In this document: in pieces, positions 29,111 to 37,085 of the stretch
How positions within the stretch are numbered: the stretch's first letter is position 1
Layout of the letters: each line of letters starts with the position of its first letter
Assembly (NCBI RefSeq): GCF_000429265.1
Contig: NZ_KE386871.1
Span: forward strand, 443,852-507,851
DNA from: Actinomyces gerencseriae DSM 6844
GTDB lineage: Bacteria; Actinomycetota; Actinomycetes; Actinomycetales; Actinomycetaceae
Direction: 5' to 3'
Length of the DNA: 64,000 nucleotides
The notes under the pieces: model-generated
The model's database searches: none
Told to the model about the DNA's origin: nothing
Seen by the model: only the letters and a program-made list of their open reading frames with translations
Position numbers and translations under genes: made by a program

Positions 29111-29299
29111 ATGGCAGAGAGTACGATGGAAAACAAGTTGGAGCCGTGTGGGACCTGCGGAGCGCCGGTGCGTGAAATTCGGGTTCGCTCGTCGGTTCAG
29201 GTGATTGCGGGGCCGACGGTCTACGTAGCGAATAGGGTGTGCACGAATCCCGAGTGCGGCTCGAAGAAGCTGGTGCGTGCGATCACCGACGTGGTGTGA
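29111..29299 (+). CDS. Small zinc-ribbon protein
   Basis: 62 residues with two Cys pairs, EPCGTCGAPVRE near residue 12 and RVCTNPECGSK near residue 43, forming a probable zinc ribbon. ATG 29111 is preceded by GAAAGAGA. No partner gene is evident; the short frame ends 86 bp before a strong hairpin. Function unknown, possibly nucleic-acid binding. Confidence 0.7.
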   Translation: MAESTMENKLEPCGTCGAPVREIRVRSSVQVIAGPTVYVANRVCTNPECGSKKLVRAITDVV

Positions 29300-29385
29300 G
29301 CGGCCGATGGAACGGCAGATCCCGGCCATGAGGCGGTCGAGGCTCTCCCCTCCCCGCCAACCGGACGCACTTGGGAAATGAACTT

Positions 29386-29427
29386 GAGGGGTGGGGCGTC
29401 AGGGGCACCCCTGATGCCCCACCCCTC
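29386..29427. terminator. Strong hairpin after the zinc-ribbon gene
   Basis: 20-bp stem: GAGGGGTGGGGCGTCAGGGG at 29386-29405 pairs with 29408-29427 through one G-T wobble. The physical loop is larger than the 2-nt centre. It is a plausible terminator for the small upstream gene; no T-run follows. Confidence 0.65.
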
Positions 29428-29702
29428 ATGCCTTCATACCACCATTCATACGCCCAACTTCCTCCTCCTTCTGCGCCTCAGCGGGGACATGAGCGCATCG
29501 ACCAACAGCCGCTCGCCGTCGACCCCGACCAGCAAAGAGCCGCACTCAACCTGCTACGAGCCCACCCCACCCCGGGCAATCCATCACCCAGCAGCCCTCA
29601 GCACGCCGAGCAGGGAAGCCGGTAGCCGCAAGACACTCCCACTAGTGGTGCACGTCACTCTTGCCTGTGGTGATCATGCCTGCCTACTCTTTACATCATA
29701 AC
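29428..29702. other. Non-coding stretch upstream of the NYN gene
   Basis: Lower-GC sequence with short Pro/Ser/His-rich frames and no ribosome binding sites. I see no gene. It may hold the promoter for the downstream hairpin and NYN gene. Confidence 0.45.
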
Positions 29703-29743
29703 TCCCCGCCGTCCTTCGGGACTGGCGGGGTCTAACTTTTTCT
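29703..29743 (+). terminator. Rho-independent terminator or attenuator
   Basis: CCCCGCC-GTCC-TTCG-GGAC-T-GGCGGGG at 29704-29730, followed by TCTAACTTTTTC. A GC stem plus T-run is the classic intrinsic form and the only such structure seen in this window. It lies 23 bp before the NYN start codon, so attenuation of that gene is possible. Confidence 0.75.
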
Positions 29744-29765
29744 GGGAGGCTTCCACGACCTGACG

Positions 29766-30391
29766 ATGGCAGTCGTCGTCGACTACCAGAATGTCACCTC
29801 ACAGGAGCATCCCCGTTCCTCCCCGGACGCCCGCCCGAAGAGGGCCTCATCGACCCATTCCGCTTCGCCTGCCAGCTCACGCAGGCGCGCAACGCCAAGA
29901 TCAGCGAGGACATTTACCACACGTCAGTCAAACATGTCGAGGTCTTTCGAGGCCTACCGATCCAGGAAGACGACTCTAACGCCTACCGGCGCAACCTCGC
30001 TCAGAAGGCCGAGTGGGGGCGCGGACACCATGATGTGGTCAGGGTAACCCTGCGCCCCCTGAAGTACTCCTGGGAGTACCGGGACGGTGTCAAGGTTCCC
30101 GTACGCGCCTCCCGCAGAGAGAAGGGCGTCGACGTCCTCTGCGCCCTCGCCCTGGTCGACCTGGCCCGCTCAGGCCTCTGTGACGTCGTCGTCCTCGCCT
30201 CTCGGGACACCGACCTGGCCCCCGCCCTCGACAACGCCGCCCGTACCACCACGAAGATTGAAGCCGCCAAGTGGTACGACCCAACCGATCGACGGACGCG
30301 AGGCAACATCCGCACCCGGAAACGTCTATGGACCACGTCGATGACCAGGGCCCACTTCACCGCCAGCCTCGACCCCCGCGCCTACCCCTGA
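29766..30391 (+). pseudogene. NYN/PIN-like ribonuclease gene with one-base frameshift
   Basis: It starts MAVVVDYQNV, the N-terminal strand of NYN domains with the metal-binding Asp. Two frames on, the rest reads HLTGASPFLPGRPPEEGLID, then SEDIYHTSVKHVEVFRGLP, REKGVDVLCALALVDLA and DVVVLASRDTDLAPAL, giving the remaining acidic residues, and ends at 30391. Restoring one C after 29795 (GTC-CAC) would give a continuous protein of about 208 residues, so the break is one missing base. Either a recent mutation or a sequencing error. NYN proteins cleave RNA and often accompany mobile or defence genes. Confidence 0.75.
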
Positions 30392-30467
30392 TCCAGTCTC
30401 GAGTTTCCATCGTTGAGGTGCCGAAGATGAGGCGGAGGTTTCGCTTCGCCTGGAATAATGCGGGTTG
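30384..30467. repeat. 84-bp direct repeat, copy 2
   Basis: Second copy of the 28527-28610 repeat, beginning inside the last two codons of the NYN gene. The two copies bracket the transposase remnant, zinc-ribbon and NYN genes. Confidence 0.85.
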
Positions 30468-30562
30468 GCGTCCAGATGGGCGTTCCGGGGCGAGTCCGAC
30501 AACGGCGTCGTCATCGGACTCGCCCCGGAATGCCCGACTCGTCGGGAGCGGGCGCCGCCGAA

Positions 30563-30643
30563 CCGATCTCGGTGCGGAACTGAACCGATCTCGGCACGGA
30601 GTTCGACCGATCTCGGTGCGGAACTGAACCGATCTCGGGGTTG
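30563..30643. repeat. 22-bp tandem repeat array D (4 units, inverted)
   Basis: CCGATCTC starts at 30563, 30585, 30607 and 30629, each 22 bp apart, in the orientation of array C. It ends a few bases before the stop codon of the MFS gene on the minus strand, so it would be transcribed as that operon's 3' end. Confidence 0.88.
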
Positions 30644-30644
30644 C

Positions 30645-32042
30645 TCAGATGTCCTCCAGGGAGGTCCCCTTCGTCTCGCGGGCGAAGAGGTAGATGATGC
30701 CCCCGAGGAAGAGCAGCACCGCGAAGACGATGAAGGGCAGGAAGACCACCTCGGCGGTCAGCGCGCTGCCCCCGATGAGGGCCCCCACGAAGTAGGGCCC
30801 GACGACCTTGGCAATGGCGCCGATGCCGTACCCCAGTCCCAGGCCCGTGGAGCGGGCCTCGGTCGGGAACTGCTCGCCGCCGAAGGCGTTGAGGATGCCG
30901 AAGGCGCCGTCGCCGAACATCATGACGATGAAGATGCCCGCGAAGAACACGTAACCGGCGCTGCCGATCTCGTCCCCGTGGACCATGCGGGTCGAGAAGG
31001 CCGCTATGAGAGCCCCCACGGCGCCGATCATGCCGCAGCCGAACATCGTCCAGCGCCGTCCGATCCGGTCGGAGATCCAGGCCGAGCCCAGGCGCCCCAG
31101 CAGATCTCCCAGCGAGACGAGCATGAACAGCGTCGCCACCGTGCTGACCTCGAACTTGAAGGACTGCCCCAGCAGCGTCTGCCCCCAGGACTGGACGGTG
31201 AAGGAGCCCAGGATGAAGGAGAAGGAGCCCAGCGCCACGACGAGCAGCTGGCGGGGGTACCTGGTGAAGACGACCGCGTAGGAGGCCGAGGCCTCCTTCG
31301 GCGGCTCCGGGAGGTCCGCCACCTGCTCCACGGGAATCTCCATGGCCCAGGCGTAGGCCGCCTTGGCCTCCTCATCGCGCCCCTTGGAGCGCAGGAAGCG
31401 CGGGGACTCGGGGATGATGCGCGCCCAGGCCAGCAGGATGATGGGGATGCAGCCGACGGCGATGAGGCCGCGCCAGCCCAGGGCGGCGCCCAAGTACTTG
31501 GTGACCAGGCCGCCGAGGAAGATGCCCGCCGGGATGAAGACGCTCGTCAGGCCCGACAGGAGGCCGCGCTGCTTGGCGGGCACGAACTCCTGGACGAAGG
31601 GCACGGAGGTGATGTTGAGGCCCCCGACGCCGAACCCGACGCCGGTGCGCAGGATGGCCAGCAGGACCCAGCCGTTGACCGGGGTGAAGGCGGAGGCGGC
31701 GGTGAAGACGACGAGGACGACGATGCACCAGATGAAGGCGTGCTTGCGCCCCCACACGTCGGCCAGCCGGCCCCAGGTGATGGATCCGAGGACTGTGCCC
31801 AGGCCCGCGCCCGCGAGGATGACGCCGGAGTGGAAGCCGGTGAGGTTCCAGCCCGGGGCCTCGATCAGCAGGTTGACGATGAAGCCGATGAGGAACAGGT
31901 CGAAGAACTCCGACACGTTGCCCACGATGGCCATCCCGATGAGGGACTTCTGGTGCCCGGTGAGGCGATGGTTGTCGATCTGCTCGGGAGCGGTGCGCCC
32001 AATCGGCGCCGCGCCGCTCTCCGCACGTGTCTGCATGCTCAT
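30645..32042 (-). CDS. MFS transporter, sugar/sugar-acid porter
   Basis: Inner-membrane secondary transporter, 465 residues, 12 predicted transmembrane segments. The MFS signatures GRLADVWGRKHAF (loop 2-3) and SDRIGRRW (loop 8-9) are present, plus ESPRFLRSKGRDEEA in the central loop and a sugar-porter-like C-terminus (FARETKGTSLEDI). Last gene of the ula-like operon, so it probably imports a sugar acid or lactone such as ascorbate or a gulonate. ATG 32042 is preferred; TTG 32054 and ATG 32036 are alternatives. Substrate is inferred only from neighbours. Confidence 0.88.
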   Translation of the reverse strand: MSMQTRAESGAAPIGRTAPEQIDNHRLTGHQKSLIGMAIVGNVSEFFDLFLIGFIVNLLIEAPGWNLTGFHSGVILAGAGLGTVLGSITWGRLADVWGRKHAFIWCIVVLVVFTAASAFTPVNGWVLLAILRTGVGFGVGGLNITSVPFVQEFVPAKQRGLLSGLTSVFIPAGIFLGGLVTKYLGAALGWRGLIAVGCIPIILLAWARIIPESPRFLRSKGRDEEAKAAYAWAMEIPVEQVADLPEPPKEASASYAVVFTRYPRQLLVVALGSFSFILGSFTVQSWGQTLLGQSFKFEVSTVATLFMLVSLGDLLGRLGSAWISDRIGRRWTMFGCGMIGAVGALIAAFSTRMVHGDEIGSAGYVFFAGIFIVMMFGDGAFGILNAFGGEQFPTEARSTGLGLGYGIGAIAKVVGPYFVGALIGGSALTAEVVFLPFIVFAVLLFLGGIIYLFARETKGTSLEDI

Positions 32043-32078
32043 GGTGTGAACCAATCTCGTTGTAGGGGCGGCGCCGTC

Positions 32079-33026
32079 TCAGCGCACGATATCCGAGCCG
32101 TGGAGAGCCAGGAGCTCGCCGGGGCGCACGTGCGTGAGGTCGCCGTGGTGGGTGAGGGCGAGCTGGGCCACCTTGGTGCCCATCTCGATGCCGCGCTCGA
32201 CGTCGCCGTCGAGCCAGCCGTGGATCGTGCCCGCCACGAAGGAGTCGCCGGCACCGGGCCGGTCGATGACCGGGACGGACTTGATCTCGAAGACGCGCTC
32301 CGTGCGCGCCGTGGACAGGTAGGTGCCCGCGCGCCCGTCGGTGGACACGACTGTCGGCACCCCCATCTCCTCGCGCAGGGCGTGGCACACGTCCGCGCCC
32401 TCGCCCTCGATGCCGAAGACGATGCCGGCGTCCGAGCGCGAGCAGAACAGGATCGCCGCCCTCCGGGCGATGGGCCCGAGCACGTCGCGCGCCTGCTCAC
32501 CGCTCCACAGCAGGGAGCGGAAGTTGACGTCGAGGGCGACGTCGACGCCCCTGTCGTGGGCGGCGTCGGCGGCGTAGCGCACCACCGCGGCGGTCTGCGG
32601 GGTGAGCGCCGCCGTGATGCCGGTGAGGAACACGACCCGGGTGTCGAGCAGGGCGTCCCAGTCGAAGTCGTCGGGCGTGATGGACCGGAAGGGGGTGTAC
32701 TGGCGGTCGTACGTGACCTTGCCGGGCAGTGGGAACTCGCCCGGCTCCAGGAAGTAGAGGGCCACGCGGCCCTCGTCCGCGAGCACGACGTGGCTCATGT
32801 CCACGCCGACGGCGGAGTACTCCAGCGCGATGCGGTCGGCCAGCTCGCCCCTGGGGAGCTTGGTCGCCCAGGCGGTGGAACGGCCGAGCTCGGACAGGAG
32901 GCCCGAGACATTCGCCTCGGAGCCCGCAGCGGTCATGCGCAGGGAGCGGGCGGTGGCCAGCCGATCACCGCGCTCGCACGTCAGTCGGATCTGTCCCTCG
33001 CCGATGGTTGTCAGGTCGTACGTCAT
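32079..33026 (-). CDS. PfkB-family sugar kinase (KdgK-like)
   Basis: Probably phosphorylates the imported sugar acid. The 315 residues start TYDLTTIGEGQIRLT and contain GSEANVSGLLSELG (sugar-binding Gly pair), DVNFRSLLW as in 2-keto-3-deoxygluconate kinases, and the PfkB C-terminal signature DRPGAGDSFVAG with its catalytic Asp. ATG 33026 follows GAGAAGGAA. It lies between the MFS and the 3-epimerase genes; Ula systems normally phosphorylate through the PTS, so this kinase is the likely substitute. Confidence 0.88.
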   Translation of the reverse strand: MTYDLTTIGEGQIRLTCERGDRLATARSLRMTAAGSEANVSGLLSELGRSTAWATKLPRGELADRIALEYSAVGVDMSHVVLADEGRVALYFLEPGEFPLPGKVTYDRQYTPFRSITPDDFDWDALLDTRVVFLTGITAALTPQTAAVVRYAADAAHDRGVDVALDVNFRSLLWSGEQARDVLGPIARRAAILFCSRSDAGIVFGIEGEGADVCHALREEMGVPTVVSTDGRAGTYLSTARTERVFEIKSVPVIDRPGAGDSFVAGTIHGWLDGDVERGIEMGTKVAQLALTHHGDLTHVRPGELLALHGSDIVR

Positions 33027-33140
33027 TGTTCGATTCCTTCTCCGACGGCCGTCGCCGGTCCGTCCGCGGCGGGCCCGGGGACCGCGCCGCGATGTTGTGG
33101 TGGGGTTTGTGCTGGAGCTGTTGCCGGGGCCGTGCACGGC

Positions 33141-34058
33141 TCAGGGCGCCAGGACCGGAATCCCGGCGGAAGCCGCCCTGTCCTCGATGAACTCGCGGGC
33201 GTCGATGCATCTGGCGACCGAGTCGGGAGCGTCGTCGTTCCACATCTCGATCATGAGGCGACCCGCCCAGTGCTGGGCTCTCAGCAGCTCGAAGGAGCGA
33301 CTCCAGTCGACGGTGCCCGCGCCCATCTCGACGCGTCGGGGCTCGCCGGGGCGGACGTCCTTGGCGTGCATGGCGACCATGTGCCCCTCCCCGGCCGTCA
33401 GCTCGACGGCCGGGTCGAGCTGCTGCTCGGCGATGTTGCCGAGGTCGGGGTAGACCTGGAGGTACGGGGAGCCGACGGCGTCGACGAACTCCATGGCCTT
33501 GCGGATCGAGGTGACGTCGGTGCCGTCGACGTTCTCGATGCCCATGACCACGCCCAGGCGGGCGGCCATGGGGACCGCGTCGGCGAGAAGCTCGCCGTAC
33601 CAGCGCTCCGCATCGGGGCCCGGGTCCTCGTAGTAGCAGTAGTACCCGGCGATCTGGATGACCGGGACGCCGAGGTCGTGGCACACCTGAAGTCCGCGGG
33701 CCATGACCTCGCGCGCCCGACGGCGCACGGCGGGATCGGCCGACCCCGGCCCGATCCTGCGGTGAATGGACAGGCAGATCCCGCCGATGTCGGTGCCGAC
33801 CGCGTCGGCGGCATCGCGCACCCGGCGGCAGGCGGCGGCGTCCCACTCCAGGCGGGCCTCCCGCTCGGGGGACTCGTCGATGGACAGGTCGAGGAAGGAG
33901 AAGCCCGCCGTCGGCACCTGGGCGAGGAGGGCCCGCCAGTCGTCGGCCGTCCTGAGGGAGCTCGAGACGAGAGCCTTCTCGTAGATGCCCAGGGCGAGGC
34001 CGTCGACCAGGTCGCCGTGGGCGGGCGGCTCGGCCCTCGCGGTGGGGGCGGCGCTCAT
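33141..34058 (-). CDS. ulaE: L-xylulose/L-ribulose-5-phosphate 3-epimerase (UlaE-like)
   Basis: Sugar-phosphate epimerase with a TIM barrel, interconverting L-xylulose-5-phosphate and L-ribulose-5-phosphate. The 305 residues carry LGIYEKAL at the start of the barrel as in UlaE/SgbU, CLSIHRRIGPGS, QIAGYYCYYE, MGIENVDGTDVTS (metal Glu), YPDLGNIAEQ and MHAKDVRPGE. The start ATG at 34058 overlaps the stop of the decarboxylase gene by 4 bp, so the two are translationally coupled. Confidence 0.9.
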   Translation of the reverse strand: MSAAPTARAEPPAHGDLVDGLALGIYEKALVSSSLRTADDWRALLAQVPTAGFSFLDLSIDESPEREARLEWDAAACRRVRDAADAVGTDIGGICLSIHRRIGPGSADPAVRRRAREVMARGLQVCHDLGVPVIQIAGYYCYYEDPGPDAERWYGELLADAVPMAARLGVVMGIENVDGTDVTSIRKAMEFVDAVGSPYLQVYPDLGNIAEQQLDPAVELTAGEGHMVAMHAKDVRPGEPRRVEMGAGTVDWSRSFELLRAQHWAGRLMIEMWNDDAPDSVARCIDAREFIEDRAASAGIPVLAP

Positions 34059-34708
34059 GACCAGACCTCGTGCAGGGTCTCGCGCAGTCGCGCGGCCGCC
34101 GCCGCCGGGTCGTCGGCTCCCACGATGGCGCGTCCCGCGATGACGATGCCGACGCCGCGCCCGGCGAAGGCCGGGAGGTCCTCGGCACTGACCCCGCCGG
34201 TGATGGTGACGGTGAGCCCCATGGCCGCGAGCTCATCGACGCGGTCCATGTCCTCGTCCTTCCAGGACAGGTCGCCGGCGGCCTCGCGGTCACGGGACCG
34301 CTTGACGATGACGTGGCGCACGCCGGCCTCGCGCCAGGCGCGGGCCCGGTCGGCGTCGTACCACTCGTCGGCCAGCTCGACCTGGACCTCGCCGTCGAAC
34401 TCGGCGGCGACGTCGCAGACCTGCTCGATGGTGGTCAGGGAGGCCCCGGCGACGCAGGAGACGAGGTCGGCGCCGGCCTCGAAGGCGAGCCGGGCGATCT
34501 TGGAGCCGGCCTCGGCGATGCGCACGTCGGCGAGGATCCGCTTGTCCGGGAAGAGGGCCCGGATGGCGCGCACGGCGTGGTAGCCCTCGCACAGCACGAG
34601 GATGGTGCCGCACTCGATGATGTCGACGTGCGGGGCGGCCTTCTGGAGGGGGCCGAGCGCACCGGGCAGGTCGACGGTGTCCAGGGCGATCTGGAGGTCG
34701 GGTGTCAT
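34055..34708 (-). CDS. ulaD: 3-keto-L-gulonate-6-phosphate decarboxylase (UlaD-like)
   Basis: Decarboxylates 3-keto-L-gulonate-6-phosphate to L-xylulose-5-phosphate. The 217 residues belong to the OMP-decarboxylase superfamily: LQIALDTVDL, DIIECGT, ILADVRIAEAG (Asp/Lys region of the family, with Arg where orotidine decarboxylases have Lys), GGVSAEDLPAF and IVIAGRAIVGADDP. Hexulose-6-phosphate synthase is a related alternative, but the UlaE neighbour supports UlaD. 16 bp downstream of the lactonase gene. Confidence 0.88.
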   Translation of the reverse strand: MTPDLQIALDTVDLPGALGPLQKAAPHVDIIECGTILVLCEGYHAVRAIRALFPDKRILADVRIAEAGSKIARLAFEAGADLVSCVAGASLTTIEQVCDVAAEFDGEVQVELADEWYDADRARAWREAGVRHVIVKRSRDREAAGDLSWKDEDMDRVDELAAMGLTVTITGGVSAEDLPAFAGRGVGIVIAGRAIVGADDPAAAAARLRETLHEVWS

Positions 34709-34724
34709 CTCGATGCGCCCCCGT

Positions 34725-35717
34725 TCAGCCGGCCAGGGGCTCGAAGGCGAAGAAGGCGGCGGCGTTGTTCACCAGGAGGTCCTGGACGTAGTCCGGGTCG
34801 AATCCCTCGTCGTCGATCAGGCGCGGGCAGAAGACGGCCGGGTCGTAGTCGATGCCGGAGACCGAGCCGTAGACCTTCTGGTAGGAGGCCTTGCCCGAGT
34901 CCGTGCCCAGGAGGATCTGCCTGCCGTAGCCCTTCTCGCCCAGGACCTTGAGGAGGTTGACGCGCGCGTTGTCGGGCACGTACTTGGTGCGGTTGGTGCC
35001 GTCGAGCTCGACGTAGGCGCCGAGCCCGACGATCTGCTCCTGGATCCACGGGTCCCAGTTGCGCTGGATGTGGCCGATGGCGATCTTCTCCGGCGCCACG
35101 CCCCGCTCGATGAGGAAACGGGCCTGCTCGGGGCCGCAGGTGCCGGCGGTGACGTGGGTGTTGATCGGGGCACCGGTCTCCTTCGACGCGATGGCGACCG
35201 CCTCGCCGGTCTTGACCTCCCAGTCGGTGATCCGGCCGTAGGCGGTGGCCCACTTGATGCAGCCGGCCCTGATGTCGGTGCGCTTGACCAGGGGGCCCAT
35301 GTAGTCGTTGGCGTCGACGCCCTCGACGATGTCGGCGATGAGCAGGTCGGCGATCTCGGCGACGGTGTACTGGTTGACCCAGGACTGGCGCCACTCCAGG
35401 TAGACCTTCTGCTGGTGGAAGCCCGTGGTCTGGACGACCTGGAGGTCGGGGACGCGGTCGACGACCCTGCGGAGCTTGAGGACGCCGCGCCCCGAGGAGG
35501 CGGGGCACATATCGACGATAGTTGCCCTCGGTGCGAAGCGCTTGGAGGCCTCGACGAAGTAGGTGGCCTCCTGAACGGCCTTGTCCTCGTCGATGAGGAG
35601 GTGGTCGGGGTCGATGTAGACCTCGCCCGCGCCGACGCGGATGAGGTGGTCGTGGGCGTTGACGACGCCCAGTGTCGAGGGGTCGACGTCGCCGTGGATG
35701 GTGCGGACGATGCCCAT
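34725..35717 (-). CDS. Phosphotriesterase-family sugar lactonase
   Basis: Probable sugar-lactone or lactone-phosphate hydrolase taking the place of UlaG. The 330 residues show the binuclear-metal site of the PTE family: VVNAHDHL (HxH), carboxylated-Lys region AGCIKWATAYG, HVTAGTCG, IGHIQRNWD and LGTDSGKAS (Asp). COG1735 relatives hydrolyse phosphorylated aldonolactones. It has no signal peptide. ATG 35717 follows AAGGAGAG and opens the five-gene operon (lactonase, decarboxylase, 3-epimerase, kinase, MFS). The exact lactone is unknown. Confidence 0.82.
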   Translation of the reverse strand: MGIVRTIHGDVDPSTLGVVNAHDHLIRVGAGEVYIDPDHLLIDEDKAVQEATYFVEASKRFAPRATIVDMCPASSGRGVLKLRRVVDRVPDLQVVQTTGFHQQKVYLEWRQSWVNQYTVAEIADLLIADIVEGVDANDYMGPLVKRTDIRAGCIKWATAYGRITDWEVKTGEAVAIASKETGAPINTHVTAGTCGPEQARFLIERGVAPEKIAIGHIQRNWDPWIQEQIVGLGAYVELDGTNRTKYVPDNARVNLLKVLGEKGYGRQILLGTDSGKASYQKVYGSVSGIDYDPAVFCPRLIDDEGFDPDYVQDLLVNNAAAFFAFEPLAG

Positions 35718-35862
35718 GGTGCTCTCCTTCGAACAACTGATCGGTGAACGGTGCGGGCACGACGGCCGAGCTCCGAGGACCAGGTCCCGAACCAGGTCCC
35801 GAGACCGCTGCCCGACGAGACCAACGTATGGACCCGTCGTCGAGACCTGGAGCCTCTCTGCG

Positions 35863-35880
35863 CACATCTGTGCACGTGTG
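35863..35880. promoter_or_regulatory. Putative SorC operator in the ula-like divergent region
   Basis: CACATCTGTGCACGTGTG. It resembles CACATATGTACATGTG upstream of the PTS operon (CACAT-TGT-CA..TGTG conserved) and also holds the dyad GCACA-TC-TGTGC. It lies between the lactonase and the divergent SorC gene, so it is a likely target of that regulator. Confidence 0.55.
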
Positions 35881-35962
35881 ATCTCGGCGCGATCAAGGAA
35901 GAACCAGAATGACGAGTCTAGAACTGGAGCGGAGACCATCACGATCCCCCTACAATGAACGC

Positions 35963-36919
35963 ATGTGCGGTAACCTGACTCGCAATCGCGCATCGTTGCT
36001 GCTCGAGGTCGCCCGCATGTACTGGGATGAGGGCCTCGGTCAGACGGAGATCGCCCGCCGTACGGGCTACTCCCGCCCGACGATCTCCCGCATGCTCGCC
36101 GAGGCGCGCCGGGTCGGCGTCGTCACCGTCACCGTGGCGCACCCCATCGAGCGCCTCATGGCCCTGGAGAAGCGACTCGTGGACGCCTTCGGGCTCAAGA
36201 CCGCCCGCGTGAGCGAGGCGACGCCGGGCAACGGATCCGACATCGGGCCCGATGTCGCCCGCACCGCCGCCGATCTGCTCCTGGAGAGCTGCGGGCCGCA
36301 CAGCGTCATCGCGGTGTCCAACGGGCGGGCCGTGGCCGCCGTCGTGCATCACACGCCCGAGCGCAGCTGGCCCTCCTCGACCGCCGTGGCCATGCTCGGA
36401 AGCGTCGGGGAGTCCTTCAACACGGAGGACGGACCGGACGTGTGCCGCAACCTGTCCCTGCGGCTCGGCGGCCGCTTCCGCTCCCTGACCGTGCCGCTCG
36501 TCTTCGACTCCCTGACCCTGGCCCGAGCCGTGCGCGAGGAGGACCAGGTCGCCACGACGCTGGAGCTCGCGGCGCGCAGCGACATCGCCCTGACCGGTGT
36601 GGGCACCGTCGGGACCTCCGTCAGTCCCCTGCTGCGCCGCTGGATGACCCCCGAGGTCGTGCGCGAGTGCCGCCAGCGGAATGTGGTGGCGCACGTGTGC
36701 GGCCACCACCTCGATGCGAGCGGCCGCCATGTGCACACCGCCCTGTGCGACCGCACCCTGTGCCTCGACCCCGAGCGGCTCAGGGAGATCCCGCTCGTCG
36801 TCGGCGTGGCCGCGGGTCCCGACAAGATCGTGGCCATCCGAGCCGCACTGCGCGGCGGCTACCTGTCCGCCCTGGTCACCGACGAGGCGACTGCGCGCGC
36901 CGTCCTGAAGGACGCGTGA
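35963..36919 (+). CDS. SorC-family regulator of the ula-like operon
   Basis: Likely controls the divergent sugar-acid operon. The 318 residues have an N-terminal HTH (MYWDEGLGQTEIARRTGYSRPTISRMLAEARRVGVV) and a SorC effector domain (AVSNGRAVAAVV, VAMLGSVGES, VVGVAAGPDKIVAI). Start is uncertain: ATG 35963 matches the family N-terminus and lies 6 nt after TACAAT, a possible -10 box for a leaderless mRNA; ATG 35909 has an AAGGAAG ribosome site and would add 18 residues. Paralogue of the regulator at 25044. Confidence 0.88.
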   Translation: MCGNLTRNRASLLLEVARMYWDEGLGQTEIARRTGYSRPTISRMLAEARRVGVVTVTVAHPIERLMALEKRLVDAFGLKTARVSEATPGNGSDIGPDVARTAADLLLESCGPHSVIAVSNGRAVAAVVHHTPERSWPSSTAVAMLGSVGESFNTEDGPDVCRNLSLRLGGRFRSLTVPLVFDSLTLARAVREEDQVATTLELAARSDIALTGVGTVGTSVSPLLRRWMTPEVVRECRQRNVVAHVCGHHLDASGRHVHTALCDRTLCLDPERLREIPLVVGVAAGPDKIVAIRAALRGGYLSALVTDEATARAVLKDA

Positions 36920-37085
36920 GCCGCGCCCGAACGGGGTTCAGCCGGTTCCTCCCGGCCCCGCGCGCCGTTAAGATGACGGGCGCCCATCCCATCGGCACCC
37001 CGGTATCGTCCCCGTGCTCCGCCGCGTGCCGCCGTATCCGGTCCACCAGACCGGCCGATGGCGAACTCCAGGGAAACGAGCAGTC

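Noticed and set aside
29371..29701. Short plus-strand frames between the zinc-ribbon gene and the terminator
   Set aside because: No ribosome binding site, Pro/Ser/His-rich translation, and they begin inside the hairpin at 29386.
30465..34583. A very long plus-strand open frame (1372 codons) opposite the sugar-acid operon
   Set aside because: It lies antisense to five genes with clear protein families; its translation is Gly/Asp/Arg/His-rich low complexity, as expected for the complement of high-GC codons.
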